From NCBI RefSeq assembly GCF_021531975.1, contig NZ_JAFBIY010000005.1, forward strand, positions 124,001 to 188,000: DNA of 64,000 nt, written 5' to 3'. The DNA comes from Faecalicatena contorta (GTDB taxonomy: Bacteria > Bacillota > Clostridia > Lachnospirales > Lachnospiraceae). Shown piece after piece: positions 42,584 to 49,705 of the stretch (positions are counted from its first letter, which is position 1; the number at the start of each line of letters is the position of its first letter). The position numbers and the translations under genes were made by a program. A model generated the notes under the pieces. The model saw nothing but the letters and a program-made list of their open reading frames with translations. It did not search any database and was not told the DNA's origin.

Positions 42584-45009
42584 GAAGAAAGAAAATGCTG
42601 ATTCAGGGCGTTATACTTGCAGCGGTATTTGTCCTTGCAGTCGTTATATTTGGATATATTACGAATAAGAAAAATGATGATATGACCGCAGATATGGGAG
42701 CGGCCACACGTCCGCAGGTTTCGTTTTCCTATAATGGTTATGCGGTGAATTCTCTTCCGGTCTACAAGGATAAAATGTCTCTTACATCCGTCCGCGATAC
42801 GGTTACACTGGTGAATAACGGACAGCTGGAGATGGATATAAAAGCATACGAAAATGTGATCAAGAGTGTAGAGTATATTGTATATACGCTGGATGGTGAA
42901 GAGAAGCTTCTGGAAAACAAAATCAGCACTCCAAAGGAAGCGGTTACGCTGACATTTGATGGTGAAGGCGTGTTGGATGAAGAACGAGTTGTGGAAATTA
43001 TCCTGCATCTGGATGGAGATAAGGCTATGTTCTGCTATACCCGGCTGAAAGCCGACGCAGGGCTGAATGCATTGGAATGTCTGGATTATATTCGACATTT
43101 TCATGAGAAAGCCTTAGATAAAGCCGAAGGCGCCGGAATCGGAACAGCAATTGAACCGAGTGACGAAGGAAATAATACAACGCTTCAGCATGTGACGATA
43201 CATTCAGATTATGATCACGTGACATGGGGAGATTTGGAGCCGCAGGTAGAGGGCGGAGAGCGCTGGAGTATAAAAGAGATAAACACAAGCTATACTTCTG
43301 TGCAGCTTGAATATCGTGTGCGCTGTAAAGGTGAGAATGATAGCGACGACGTTTATGCAGTGAAAGAATTTTTCCGCGTGCGGCACATTTCCAATGGGAA
43401 TCGGACCTATCTTCTAGATTACGACCGCGAGATGAATCAGTTATTTGATGCAACCGGTCAGATGCTGAGCGAGAAGGGAATTATCCTCGGCATAACAGAC
43501 AGCGATGTGCCTTATATGGTAAATAAGGATGGAACGATTGTTTCATTTGTACAGGCGGATGAGCTGTGGAATTATAATAAAAACACGGATGAGATGTCAC
43601 TTGTTTTCAGTTTTTCGGATGCAGAAAATACGGATGTACGAAGCACATTCCCGCAGCATGAGATTAAGCTGTTAGAGACGGATGCGTCCGGAAATACAAC
43701 ATTTGCGGTATATGGTTATATGAACCGTGGTAACCACGAAGGTGAATCCGGTGTTGCCATATATTATTACAATATGGAGCAGAATTCGGTAGAAGAGAAA
43801 GTGTTTATTTCTAGTGATAAGGCATACGACCGCGTGGCACAGGAAATGGGACGCCTCGTGTACTATAATATCGAGGAAGATATATTGTATGTGCTGGTTG
43901 ACGGTACATTGTATGAGATCAATATTCAGAAGAATCAGAAAAAAGAACTGGCAACCGGGCTGGATGAAAAGCAGTATGTGGTATCGGATGACGGCCATAT
44001 CGCAGCATATCTTGTCAGCGAAGAGGACGAGGAAACATCCTATATTGTAGTAAAGAACTTCTCAAGCGGAAAAGAAAAGACGATTACGTGTGGAACAGAT
44101 GAAAGCCTGCGTCCACTTGGATTTATAAAAAACGATCTGGCATATGGAATCGCCAGGACAGCAGATATCGGTACAACTGTTGCGGGGCAGGAAGCATTCC
44201 CGATGTATAAGATAGAGATCGTCAACAGTAAAGGAAAAGTGGTCAAGACCTATTCGCAGGATAATATTTACATTTTGGATGCGGATTTCAGCGGGAATAT
44301 GATCACGCTTGCCCGTGCCAGGAAAGAGGGCGGTTCTTACACAGCAGTAAGTGAGGACTATATAACCAATAATGAAGAAGAAAAAGAGAGCAACATATTC
44401 GTTGAGACTTATACAACAGAATTAAAAGAAAAACAGGTCCGCCTGACATATGCAGATGGCATTTCTGATAAAGAGCCAAAGGTACTCAAACCCAAACAGA
44501 TCATGACAGAAAAGGCAGAAAACATAATCTTCGAAGAGAAAAATGTGGAAGAAAAGTATTATGTTTACGGTTATGGAAAACTGCAGGGAATATATGATCA
44601 GGCAGGTAAGGCGGTACAAAAAGCAAACGAATATAATGGCGTAGTTGTATCCGCATGGCAGACGTATATATGGGAACGCGGAAATCGTGACCTGAAGTAC
44701 AGCATAGAAGGAAAAGAAGAAATGATAGAAAGCATACGCGCCGGGCTTACCAGCGGCAAAACGCCGGTTCAGGTAAAAGATGAGCTGTCCGGAGGAAGAA
44801 GTATCGACCTTACCGGATGCACAACAGATCAGATTTTGTATGTTGTCAATCAGGACGATCCGGTAATTGCAGTACTGGATGGGAATACATTCGTCATTCT
44901 GACCGGGTATGGCGAGACGACAGTCAGCTATGTAGATGTAACAAGTGGTGAAAGTTACACGATATCACAGGAAGAAATGGACGGAAGGCTGAAAGCAGCC
45001 ATAGGCTAA
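42580..45009 (+). CDS. Large membrane-anchored extracytoplasmic protein, unknown function
   Basis: 809 residues: a short basic start, one membrane helix (about 8-27), then a long beta-rich extracytoplasmic part. Its repeated Tyr/Asp-rich strands around 330-600 suggest a propeller-like fold. The C-terminal 170 residues are more globular (SGGRSIDLTGCTTDQILYVV). No enzyme motif was recognised. It is translationally coupled to the methyltransferase, which gives little functional hint. The stop is 2 nt inside a palindrome copy. Confidence 0.7.
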   Translation: MRRKKMLIQGVILAAVFVLAVVIFGYITNKKNDDMTADMGAATRPQVSFSYNGYAVNSLPVYKDKMSLTSVRDTVTLVNNGQLEMDIKAYENVIKSVEYIVYTLDGEEKLLENKISTPKEAVTLTFDGEGVLDEERVVEIILHLDGDKAMFCYTRLKADAGLNALECLDYIRHFHEKALDKAEGAGIGTAIEPSDEGNNTTLQHVTIHSDYDHVTWGDLEPQVEGGERWSIKEINTSYTSVQLEYRVRCKGENDSDDVYAVKEFFRVRHISNGNRTYLLDYDREMNQLFDATGQMLSEKGIILGITDSDVPYMVNKDGTIVSFVQADELWNYNKNTDEMSLVFSFSDAENTDVRSTFPQHEIKLLETDASGNTTFAVYGYMNRGNHEGESGVAIYYYNMEQNSVEEKVFISSDKAYDRVAQEMGRLVYYNIEEDILYVLVDGTLYEINIQKNQKKELATGLDEKQYVVSDDGHIAAYLVSEEDEETSYIVVKNFSSGKEKTITCGTDESLRPLGFIKNDLAYGIARTADIGTTVAGQEAFPMYKIEIVNSKGKVVKTYSQDNIYILDADFSGNMITLARARKEGGSYTAVSEDYITNNEEEKESNIFVETYTTELKEKQVRLTYADGISDKEPKVLKPKQIMTEKAENIIFEEKNVEEKYYVYGYGKLQGIYDQAGKAVQKANEYNGVVVSAWQTYIWERGNRDLKYSIEGKEEMIESIRAGLTSGKTPVQVKDELSGGRSIDLTGCTTDQILYVVNQDDPVIAVLDGNTFVILTGYGETTVSYVDVTSGESYTISQEEMDGRLKAAIG

Positions 45010-45053
45010 AATCTGGGACGGGGTTTTTTTCAAAAAACCCCGTCCCAGATTTT
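45008..45053. repeat. GGGACG palindrome family, copy 8
   Basis: 22-bp perfect arms around TC, overlapping the preceding stop. The satellite TTTTACCGTGTCCCTTTT follows. It lies between convergent genes as a bidirectional terminator. Confidence 0.96.
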
Positions 45054-45071
45054 CGTTTTACCGTGTCCCTT

Positions 45072-45554
45072 TTACGCGAACACGATATTTCTGTATTTTC
45101 GTAATGCGAAATAAAGTACCAGCCCCAGTACACCGCAGGAAAGAATCTCTCCAACACCGACTGTCAGCATCATAAATGGAATCGGCAGCAGTACACCGTA
45201 GCCATAGCGCAGTATAAATGGTACAATAACGGTATTAGCAACGATTGGTGGAAGTGGTGCAAGGAATACATTCTTATTACGAAGCTGATAAGTAAAGAAG
45301 GCTCCGATAAGAGTAGCAAGACTTCCGAATATGATGTCAGGAAGGATAGCCCCACCAAGAATATTGCCGATCAGGCATCCGGCGAACAGACCGGGAATTG
45401 CGGCGGGAGTAAATAGTGGGAGAATGGTAAGTGCTTCGGCAATTCTTACCTGTATTTCTCCAAAGGAAAATGGTGCAAATACGTAAGTGAGCACCACGTA
45501 GATAGCAGCAATCATAGCTGCCTGTGTCAGAAAAGTGATGTTTTTGTTCTTCAT
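45072..45554 (-). CDS. queT: QueT family ECF transporter substrate-binding subunit
   Basis: 160 residues, five or six membrane helices, with QVRIAEALTILPLF and DIIFGSLATLIGAF, which are hallmarks of QueT. QueT binds queuosine precursors (such as preQ1) and works with the shared ECF energising module. The RBS AAAGGAG is upstream of ATG 45554. A promoter and a compact structured leader precede the gene, and a second copy of that leader lies 3 kb away. Confidence 0.9.
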   Translation of the reverse strand: MKNKNITFLTQAAMIAAIYVVLTYVFAPFSFGEIQVRIAEALTILPLFTPAAIPGLFAGCLIGNILGGAILPDIIFGSLATLIGAFFTYQLRNKNVFLAPLPPIVANTVIVPFILRYGYGVLLPIPFMMLTVGVGEILSCGVLGLVLYFALRKYRNIVFA

Positions 45555-45671
45555 TATTTTGTTCTCCTTTAGTTTTGTTTTACGAGTGGAAGGTCTCGAA
45601 CACTCGGCACATTTTACGGCGGTGACCGCCGGAAAGCCCTATAGACCTTATTTTTTATGGACTTTGCAACG
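45555..45671 (-). ncRNA. Structured queT leader, putative preQ1-type riboswitch
   Basis: About 117 nt from promoter to RBS. On the minus strand, AAGGTCT can pair with AGACCTT inside the loop of a CGAGTG / CACTCG hairpin, giving an H-type pseudoknot. A GGCGG / CCGCC hairpin sits between them. The A-rich tail (TAAAACAAAACTAAAGGAG) resembles the preQ1-I tail and contains the RBS. The gene served makes queuosine precursors the likely ligand. The loop does not match the preQ1-I consensus closely enough to name a class. Confidence 0.6.
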
Positions 45672-45715
45672 ATTAGGAGTATAGCATAGACGGATGGGAA
45701 AAGCAAGGAAAGTAC
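45571..45715 (-). repeat. Direct repeat flanking the element remnant, left copy
   Basis: 145 bp covering the queT promoter and leader up to but not including the RBS. A copy with roughly 85-90% identity by eye, in the same orientation, lies at 48625-48755. The main difference is a shortened central hairpin in the right copy. Confidence 0.9.
45678..45706 (-). promoter_or_regulatory. queT promoter
   Basis: Minus strand TTGCTT, a 17-nt spacer and TATACT. It is repeated with the same spacing at 48746-48718. Confidence 0.85.
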
Positions 45716-45885
45716 AAAAAAAGTACCAAATTGGAAAGCCAGGGCAGAGAAATGAACACCCCCGGGTATAAAAAATTGAAAATTCCGATCAGGTAGCAGA
45801 CCGGCGTACAACTTATCCTGGGGAGTTTTCTGATTGTTGCGCGTGAGAGTGATTAATTCCATTGAGCTGTTAGTCTTTTTTGACT

Positions 45886-45996
45886 ATGCGTTGTAGAGAA
45901 GATCGGGTTCTGTCTGCCAGACTCATTGATAATATGATAGAAAAATATAAAGAGATGGTTGATAGTTCTGGCAAAAGATTTATGATAATCATATAG
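45886..45996 (+). pseudogene. Short element-gene fragment 1
   Basis: A 36-codon frame, MRCREDRVLSARLIDNMIEKY onward, hydrophilic and helical, with no RBS. It looks like a fragment of an element protein and is not identified. The next fragment is in another frame. Confidence 0.35.
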
Positions 45997-46039
45997 AAAC
46001 ACACAAAACAGCACTCGATTGCTGAGAAAGGGTTATGGT

Positions 46040-46135
46040 ATGAAGCCCGGTGACAAATATTATGACGGACTAATTGTAGATAGCGGTCGTTCAATTAGAG
46101 AAATCGAAGAAGATATCGAAAAAGAGAAAGAATAA
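46040..46135 (+). pseudogene. Short element-gene fragment 2
   Basis: A 31-codon frame containing MKPGDKYYDGLIVDSGRS and an acidic helical end. The upstream in-frame sequence is open for only a few codons. It is probably the C-terminus of a decayed element gene; the family is not recognised. Confidence 0.35.
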
Positions 46136-46174
46136 AAAATATCAAGTGGACACCAGAAATGCTTGAGGAATAGC

Positions 46175-46203
46175 TACCACCAGTCATGCGACTGGTGGTT
46201 TTT
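46175..46203 (+). terminator. Terminator-like hairpin
   Basis: CCACCAGTC / GACTGGTGG around ATGC, followed by TTTTTG. Confidence 0.85.
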
Positions 46204-46382
46204 GTTAATTATAAAAAGGAAATCACTCTATACGGTTGGGTATATTGTGCTTCATAAGTTAATTAATGTTTAAGAAATTATCATTACTTTCCAATTCTCG
46301 GTATAGGCGAGAACGTTGCATCTGTATGTAATTTGCTATGAAATTAAAACATTCAAAGATATGACTTGCGTCAACGGTATAA

Positions 46383-46451
46383 GTTTTATCATATATTTTT
46401 GGAATGTTCATTCTGGCATTGCTGACATTCGTTTTTACGTTTATCAGATAA
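46383..46451 (+). pseudogene. Truncated holin-like (type I) toxin
   Basis: The frame reads SYIFGMFILALLTFVFTFIR before the stop at 46449. This is the hydrophobic C-terminal part typical of small putative holin-like toxins. No start codon with an RBS is present at the expected place; an in-frame TAA lies shortly upstream. It faces the antisense RNA just downstream. Confidence 0.55.
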
Positions 46452-46464
46452 TGTTTTAAGGCAT

Positions 46465-46598
46465 AGAAAAACCACCCCGAACTTTGACCGAGACAGGGTG
46501 GCGATTCTATGAATTTCCAATTTTACTTTTGAGGTCAACCACTTTGGCGGTTGTTCTCTTTGTGTCTTTAATATAGCATATATGGCAGCAGGGTGCAA
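46465..46598 (-). ncRNA. Type I antitoxin-like antisense RNA, element copy
   Basis: Minus-strand promoter TTGCAC, a 17-nt spacer and TATATT (46598-46570). An RNA of about 98 nt starts GACACAAAGAGAACAACCGCC and ends at CCACCC / GGGGTGG plus TTTTTCTATG near 46466. It is nearly the same as the RNA at 37.1-37.2 kb. Its 3' end lies just past the stop of the toxin remnant, the usual tail-to-tail overlap of type I systems. Confidence 0.75.
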
Positions 46599-46838
46599 GA
46601 GTGAGCTCAAAATTGAGCATGTTCCAGAAATGGGAAGGCGGTAGCAAAATGCGACACTCTTTGGAGATAAGCTGAGTATCCGCATCGAGTACGCAGGTCA
46701 AAACTACCAAAGCGACAGTTTGCAATAGGGGTCACTCTCATTGTTACGCCCTATGAAGTCCTGTTTTGGGATTGCGAGGCGTGACAAATATGGGATGCCC
46801 TATCTTGGGGCTACCCTGTTTCTGGTGGAGACGTTTCC

Positions 46839-46910
46839 TTACTTTTGAGGAGACTGTTCATCTGGCACATACTCCAATAGATCTCCTGGCTGACAATTTA
46901 ATTCTCCCAA
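46839..46910 (-). pseudogene. C-terminus of a small Xre-type regulator
   Basis: The minus strand reads LNCQPGDLLEYVPDEQSPQK before a stop at 46839. This is the characteristic end of roughly 70-residue HTH regulators found in conjugative elements (CxPGDLLEYxPDE). The HTH portion upstream is gone; the frame meets a stop within seven codons. Confidence 0.7.
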
Positions 46911-47049
46911 AAGCTATCGTTATCTAATTCATCTTCCCATAAATCCATTGAAAATGAAGCAAAAGGAAAGAAGAAAAACAATATTGGCAATGGTACGTGA
47001 GTTGCCCAGAAACCGTCTATTTTGAATGTAGGGCGCAAGAAAAAGAACA

Positions 47050-47253
47050 TTATGAATCGCGCTCCATTCGTTCATCAATAGCCTTTTTAATGTATCCGTT
47101 GACGGTTTCTCCTGCTGCCGTTGCTGCTGTCTTAATTTCTTCGTATTTTTCCTTTTGAACATCTAAAGGAATACGTTTGAGTTTAGCTTTTGCGTATTTA
47201 TACATGCTTTCTTTTCGTTGATCTGTTAATGACACTATTTCACCCTCTTTCAT
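47050..47253 (-). CDS. Ribbon-helix-helix (Arc-type) element protein
   Basis: 67 residues if started at ATG 47253. A second ATG at 47205 would give a 51-residue protein starting MYKYAKAKLKRIP and may be the real start, since neither RBS is strong. The core AKLKRIPLDVQKEKYEEIK, then AGETVNGYIKKAIDERM, is the beta-strand/helix/helix of Arc/MetJ-like repressors, common in integrative elements as regulators or antitoxins. No toxin partner is seen next to it. Confidence 0.75.
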   Translation of the reverse strand: MKEGEIVSLTDQRKESMYKYAKAKLKRIPLDVQKEKYEEIKTAATAAGETVNGYIKKAIDERMERDS

Positions 47254-47510
47254 GGACCCTTAAAAAATGGGTACACCTTTTCTAGCATGCCTTAAGTATA
47301 CCATAATTGTAAAGATGTGTACATATCCTATATAATATAATCAAGATAAAGGTAAGGAAAACAAAAGCAACCGGGAAGTGAAAAGCCCACAAACCTATCA
47401 GACCATTGGTTGAGTGAACCGTGATGAGCAATAGGAGCAAGAGAGACACTCTGATAGGGGTTGCCGGAATCCTTAACCGATATCTAGATTGTAGAAAGGT
47501 GGTACACATT

Positions 47511-47873
47511 ATGAAGCGATTTGATTTAAGAAGAATCATGCTGAAGGCGTGGGAACTGTTCCGTAAAGAACATGATCTGAGCTTTTCTGAGTGCTTGCAT
47601 AGGGCGTGGATAAGCGCCAAGGCAGTAGAAATCAACGAAAAGCGCATTGAACGGGCTAAAATAGCAACAGGCGTTACAGAGCCTACAGCTACGTGGAGTG
47701 ATTGGAAGAAAGCCGGATATGAGGTAATCCACGGCTCCAAAGCCCTGTTCGGTTGTGGCCTGATCTGGGGGGGGGTAAGGGAGATGGCAAGACCTACAAA
47801 GCCCGGTTCTTTGGACAGTCCCAAGTACAGGCATTTGCATAAAGAAAAGCCCTTGCCGGAGCGGGCACTCTGA
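47511..47873 (+). CDS. Element-borne protein of unknown function, possibly frameshifted
   Basis: 120 residues from ATG 47511 (RBS AAAGGTGG). MKRFDLRRIMLKAWELFRKE and LSFSECLHRAWISAK recur in small proteins of clostridial conjugative elements. After a run of nine Gs at 47767-47775 the annotated frame reads RPTKPGSLDSPKY. The other open frame gives KGDGKTYKARFFGQSQVQAFA and a stop, which looks more like a natural C-terminus and would need 7 or 10 Gs. The Gs may be slipped in this strain or in the assembly. Confidence 0.55.
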   Translation: MKRFDLRRIMLKAWELFRKEHDLSFSECLHRAWISAKAVEINEKRIERAKIATGVTEPTATWSDWKKAGYEVIHGSKALFGCGLIWGGVREMARPTKPGSLDSPKYRHLHKEKPLPERAL

Positions 47874-47971
47874 CAGGGGCAAGTAACCCAAACACACAGA
47901 AAGGGTTAAGCAGATTATAACAGGACTGCTGCCCTTTTGCAAGAAGAAAAAGAAAAGGAAGAATATAAGAC

Positions 47972-48340
47972 ATGGCCTATAAAGTGATTAACGAGGAATT
48001 ACAGATAGCAAGCTGCAGAATAGCAGATTTGACAATGGAACAAGTGAAGACATTCTTGGAAATATGGGATGATGATTCGTCAATTGGTACTCTTACTATG
48101 TTTTACGATCAGCATAGAGATTACCTTGTGTTGAATGAAGATAACGAAAATTTCCAACTGTATCTAGATATTGTAGAAGTATATCTGAAAGCGAGTAAAG
48201 CGGGTAAAAAGAAACTTATGAACGAAGCACCAAGTTCCATGTTGGAAACGTTGAGGGTAATTAATGGATTCGAAAAGAGACGATTTATTAATACATGGAT
48301 AGGCAGAGCGTGCCAAAAGAAAGAGAGCCACAAGTATTAA
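47972..48340 (+). CDS. Hypothetical element protein
   Basis: 122 residues, MAYKVINEELQIASCRIADL onward, acidic and helical, with no domain that I recognise. An AAGGAAG site precedes the ATG. Its last few codons run into the sequence where the integrase fragment begins, so the natural C-terminus may have been replaced at the deletion joint near 48320. It could have been an accessory gene of the element. Confidence 0.55.
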   Translation: MAYKVINEELQIASCRIADLTMEQVKTFLEIWDDDSSIGTLTMFYDQHRDYLVLNEDNENFQLYLDIVEVYLKASKAGKKKLMNEAPSSMLETLRVINGFEKRRFINTWIGRACQKKESHKY

Positions 48341-48447
48341 AGACCATTTTGGGACATAGTTCGCTTGCTATGACAATGGATCTGTATAGTCATGTGCTGC
48401 CGGATACAAAGGCAGAGGAAATGGAGAAGATAGCAAATGCATTTTAA
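48325..48447 (+). pseudogene. Tyrosine integrase C-terminus
   Basis: The frame reads PQVLKTILGHSSLAMTMDLY, then SHVLPDTKAEEMEKIANAF and a stop. It contains the box II LGHSS and the catalytic Tyr of phage/ICE tyrosine recombinases. The rest of the enzyme is missing. This is the best evidence that the interval was an integrated element. Confidence 0.88.
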
Positions 48448-48468
48448 AGAATCGGATAAATTCAAGAA

Positions 48469-48501
48469 AGGCGTTCTGAATTGACAGAGCGTCTTTTTAA
48501 G
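48469..48501 (+). terminator. Terminator after the integrase fragment
   Basis: GGCGTTCTG / CAGAGCGTC with a short loop and CTTTTT. Confidence 0.75.
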
Positions 48502-48551
48502 TACCAAAAAAGTACAAAATTGCATAAACAACGATAAACCAGTACATAAAG

Positions 48552-48711
48552 AAAAGCCTTAGAAACTGCGTATTTCTAGGGCTTTTTAAATTATGATAAA
48601 TCATAATAAAACTACGGGCTATGAAGTTTTGTTTTACGAGTGGAAGGTCTCGAACACTCGGTGCATTTTCCGCGAAGCCCTATAGACCTTATTTTTATGG
48701 GCTTTGCAACG
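48552..48711 (-). ncRNA. Orphan copy of the queT leader with its own terminator
   Basis: The promoter at 48746-48718 would make an RNA of about 160 nt. It repeats the leader pseudoknot elements (AAGGTCT, the CGAGTG / CACTCG hairpin) and ends at the stem AAAGCCCTAGAAA / TTTCTAAGGCTTTT (48587-48552). There is no reading frame behind it. It could be a free-standing ligand-binding or decoy RNA, or simply debris of the integration event. The rest of 48448-48869 holds only the repeat and a terminator. Confidence 0.6.
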
Positions 48712-48755
48712 ATTAGGAGTATAACATAGACGGAGGAGAAAAGCAAGGAAAGTAC
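48625..48755 (-). repeat. Direct repeat flanking the element remnant, right copy
   Basis: 131 bp matching 45571-45715 in the same orientation, including the TTGCTT-N17-TATACT promoter. Confidence 0.9.
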
Positions 48756-48869
48756 ATTGATTCTGTGATTGGAATATGATAAAATCTCGGCATGGGAAAC
48801 CAGAGCGAGGCGGCTTACCCTTCTTTGCGGAGGGAACACCCTCCGGACGAAAGAAAGGAGGGCGATAAC

Positions 48870-48962
48870 ATGGTTACATATTCTGATCTGATTCAGTTTT
48901 GTATACTTTTGGTTGCCCTTGTGGGTCTGTGCTATCAGATTTTCAAGGGGACACGAAAATAG
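48870..48962 (+). CDS. Putative holin-like toxin (type I toxin)
   Basis: 30 residues, too short for ordinary gene finders. MVTYSDLIQFCILLVALVGL is followed by CYQIFKGTRK: a polar start, one membrane helix, and a basic tail, as in the small putative holin-like toxin family. A strong RBS (AAAGGAGGG) lies upstream. An antisense RNA gene with a clear promoter faces it from 49.05 kb. Toxicity is inferred from the family type. Confidence 0.75.
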   Translation: MVTYSDLIQFCILLVALVGLCYQIFKGTRK

Positions 48963-49082
48963 CCGCCATTACTGCGAATAATGACGGCTGTTGTAAAATA
49001 GCTTTAACATTATAATCGGGTAAGCCGCTTCCGGTTTCCCTCTTTGTGTCTTTAATATAGCATATCTGGCAATAGGATGCAA
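48957..49082 (-). ncRNA. Type I antitoxin RNA opposing the holin-like toxin
   Basis: Minus-strand promoter TTGCAT, a 17-nt spacer and TATATT (49082-49054). An RNA of about 90 nt starts GACACAAAGAGGGAAACCGG and ends at the stem AGCCGTCATTA / TAATGGCGGCT plus TTTT, which is also the toxin terminator. The promoter and 5' end match the two other loci; the middle differs. It would base-pair with the toxin mRNA 3' end. Confidence 0.75.
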
Positions 49083-49210
49083 GAGTTTACGTTCAAAGAG
49101 AAAATCACGAAAATCAAGTATTCAAATGCAACACCTGGCATCTTTTTTTACTCTAATAGATGAGAGAAAGAACTGCCGGCATCAATAATACCTGAGAGGA
49201 AGGAAAAAGT

Positions 49211-49690
49211 ATGAAATGTGATGTGAATACATTTGCGCAGATGTATGAGACAGTGTATAAGGATTTGTACCGGTTCGCTCTATGTATGATGAAAAATGCA
49301 GAGGATGCAGAGGATGCGGTCTCAGATGCAGTGCTTGCTGCGTATGAAAACATCCGAAAGCTGCGGAAAAAGGAATCTTTCAGAAGCTGGATGTTTACAA
49401 TTGTGGCGAACATATGCAGGAAAAGGCTGAGACAGGCTGCGAAAAGAAAAGAAAATGAACAGGAAGAGACTTTATTTCAGATACCGGCAAGGAGCGTAGA
49501 CTATGGGCTTGCGGTAGATGTGAGGAAGGCGTTTTTCATTCTTTCCGAAGAAGAGCAGATGATTGTAGGATTATCGGTCTTTGGCGGGTATAACAGTACA
49601 GAAATCGGAAAAATACTCAAACTGAATGCAAACACAGTACGTTCCAGGAGAAAACGTGCATTGGCGAAAATGGAATGTATATTAAAGTAA
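49211..49690 (+). CDS. ECF-type RNA polymerase sigma factor
   Basis: 159 residues with sigma region 2 (YKDLYRFALCMMKNAEDAEDAV and onward to SFRSWMFTIVANICRKRLR) and region 4 (FGGYNSTEIGKILKLNANTVRSRRKRAL). The RBS is GAGGAAGG. It directs RNA polymerase to a stress or envelope regulon. The gene 15 nt downstream encodes a membrane-anchored beta-propeller protein instead of a classic anti-sigma factor, so that protein may have the sensing or inhibiting role. Confidence 0.92.
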   Translation: MKCDVNTFAQMYETVYKDLYRFALCMMKNAEDAEDAVSDAVLAAYENIRKLRKKESFRSWMFTIVANICRKRLRQAAKRKENEQEETLFQIPARSVDYGLAVDVRKAFFILSEEEQMIVGLSVFGGYNSTEIGKILKLNANTVRSRRKRALAKMECILK

Positions 49691-49705
49691 GAAAGAGGTG
49701 TCTGT

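Larger units (their letters stand above)
45716..48624. mobile_element. Decayed integrative element between duplicated queT leaders
   Basis: The 2.9-kb interval holds gene scraps typical of integrative conjugative elements: an Xre regulator tail, a ribbon-helix-helix protein, a small element protein with a shifted homopolymer, and a tyrosine integrase C-terminus at the far end. Conjugation and replication genes are gone. The flanking leader duplication marks the boundaries. An integrase tail at one end suggests the element once integrated at the queT leader. The interval 46136-46380 contains only a terminator-like hairpin and AT-rich sequence. Confidence 0.75.

Noticed and set aside
45614-45862. 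82-codon minus-strand frame upstream of queT
   Set aside because: It is produced by reading through the queT promoter and leader; the corresponding frame at 48612-48839 in the duplicate leader differs, which excludes a conserved protein.
46929-47162. 77-codon minus-strand frame overlapping the ribbon-helix-helix gene
   Set aside because: It overlaps the better-supported RHH gene in another frame and lacks a domain or RBS.
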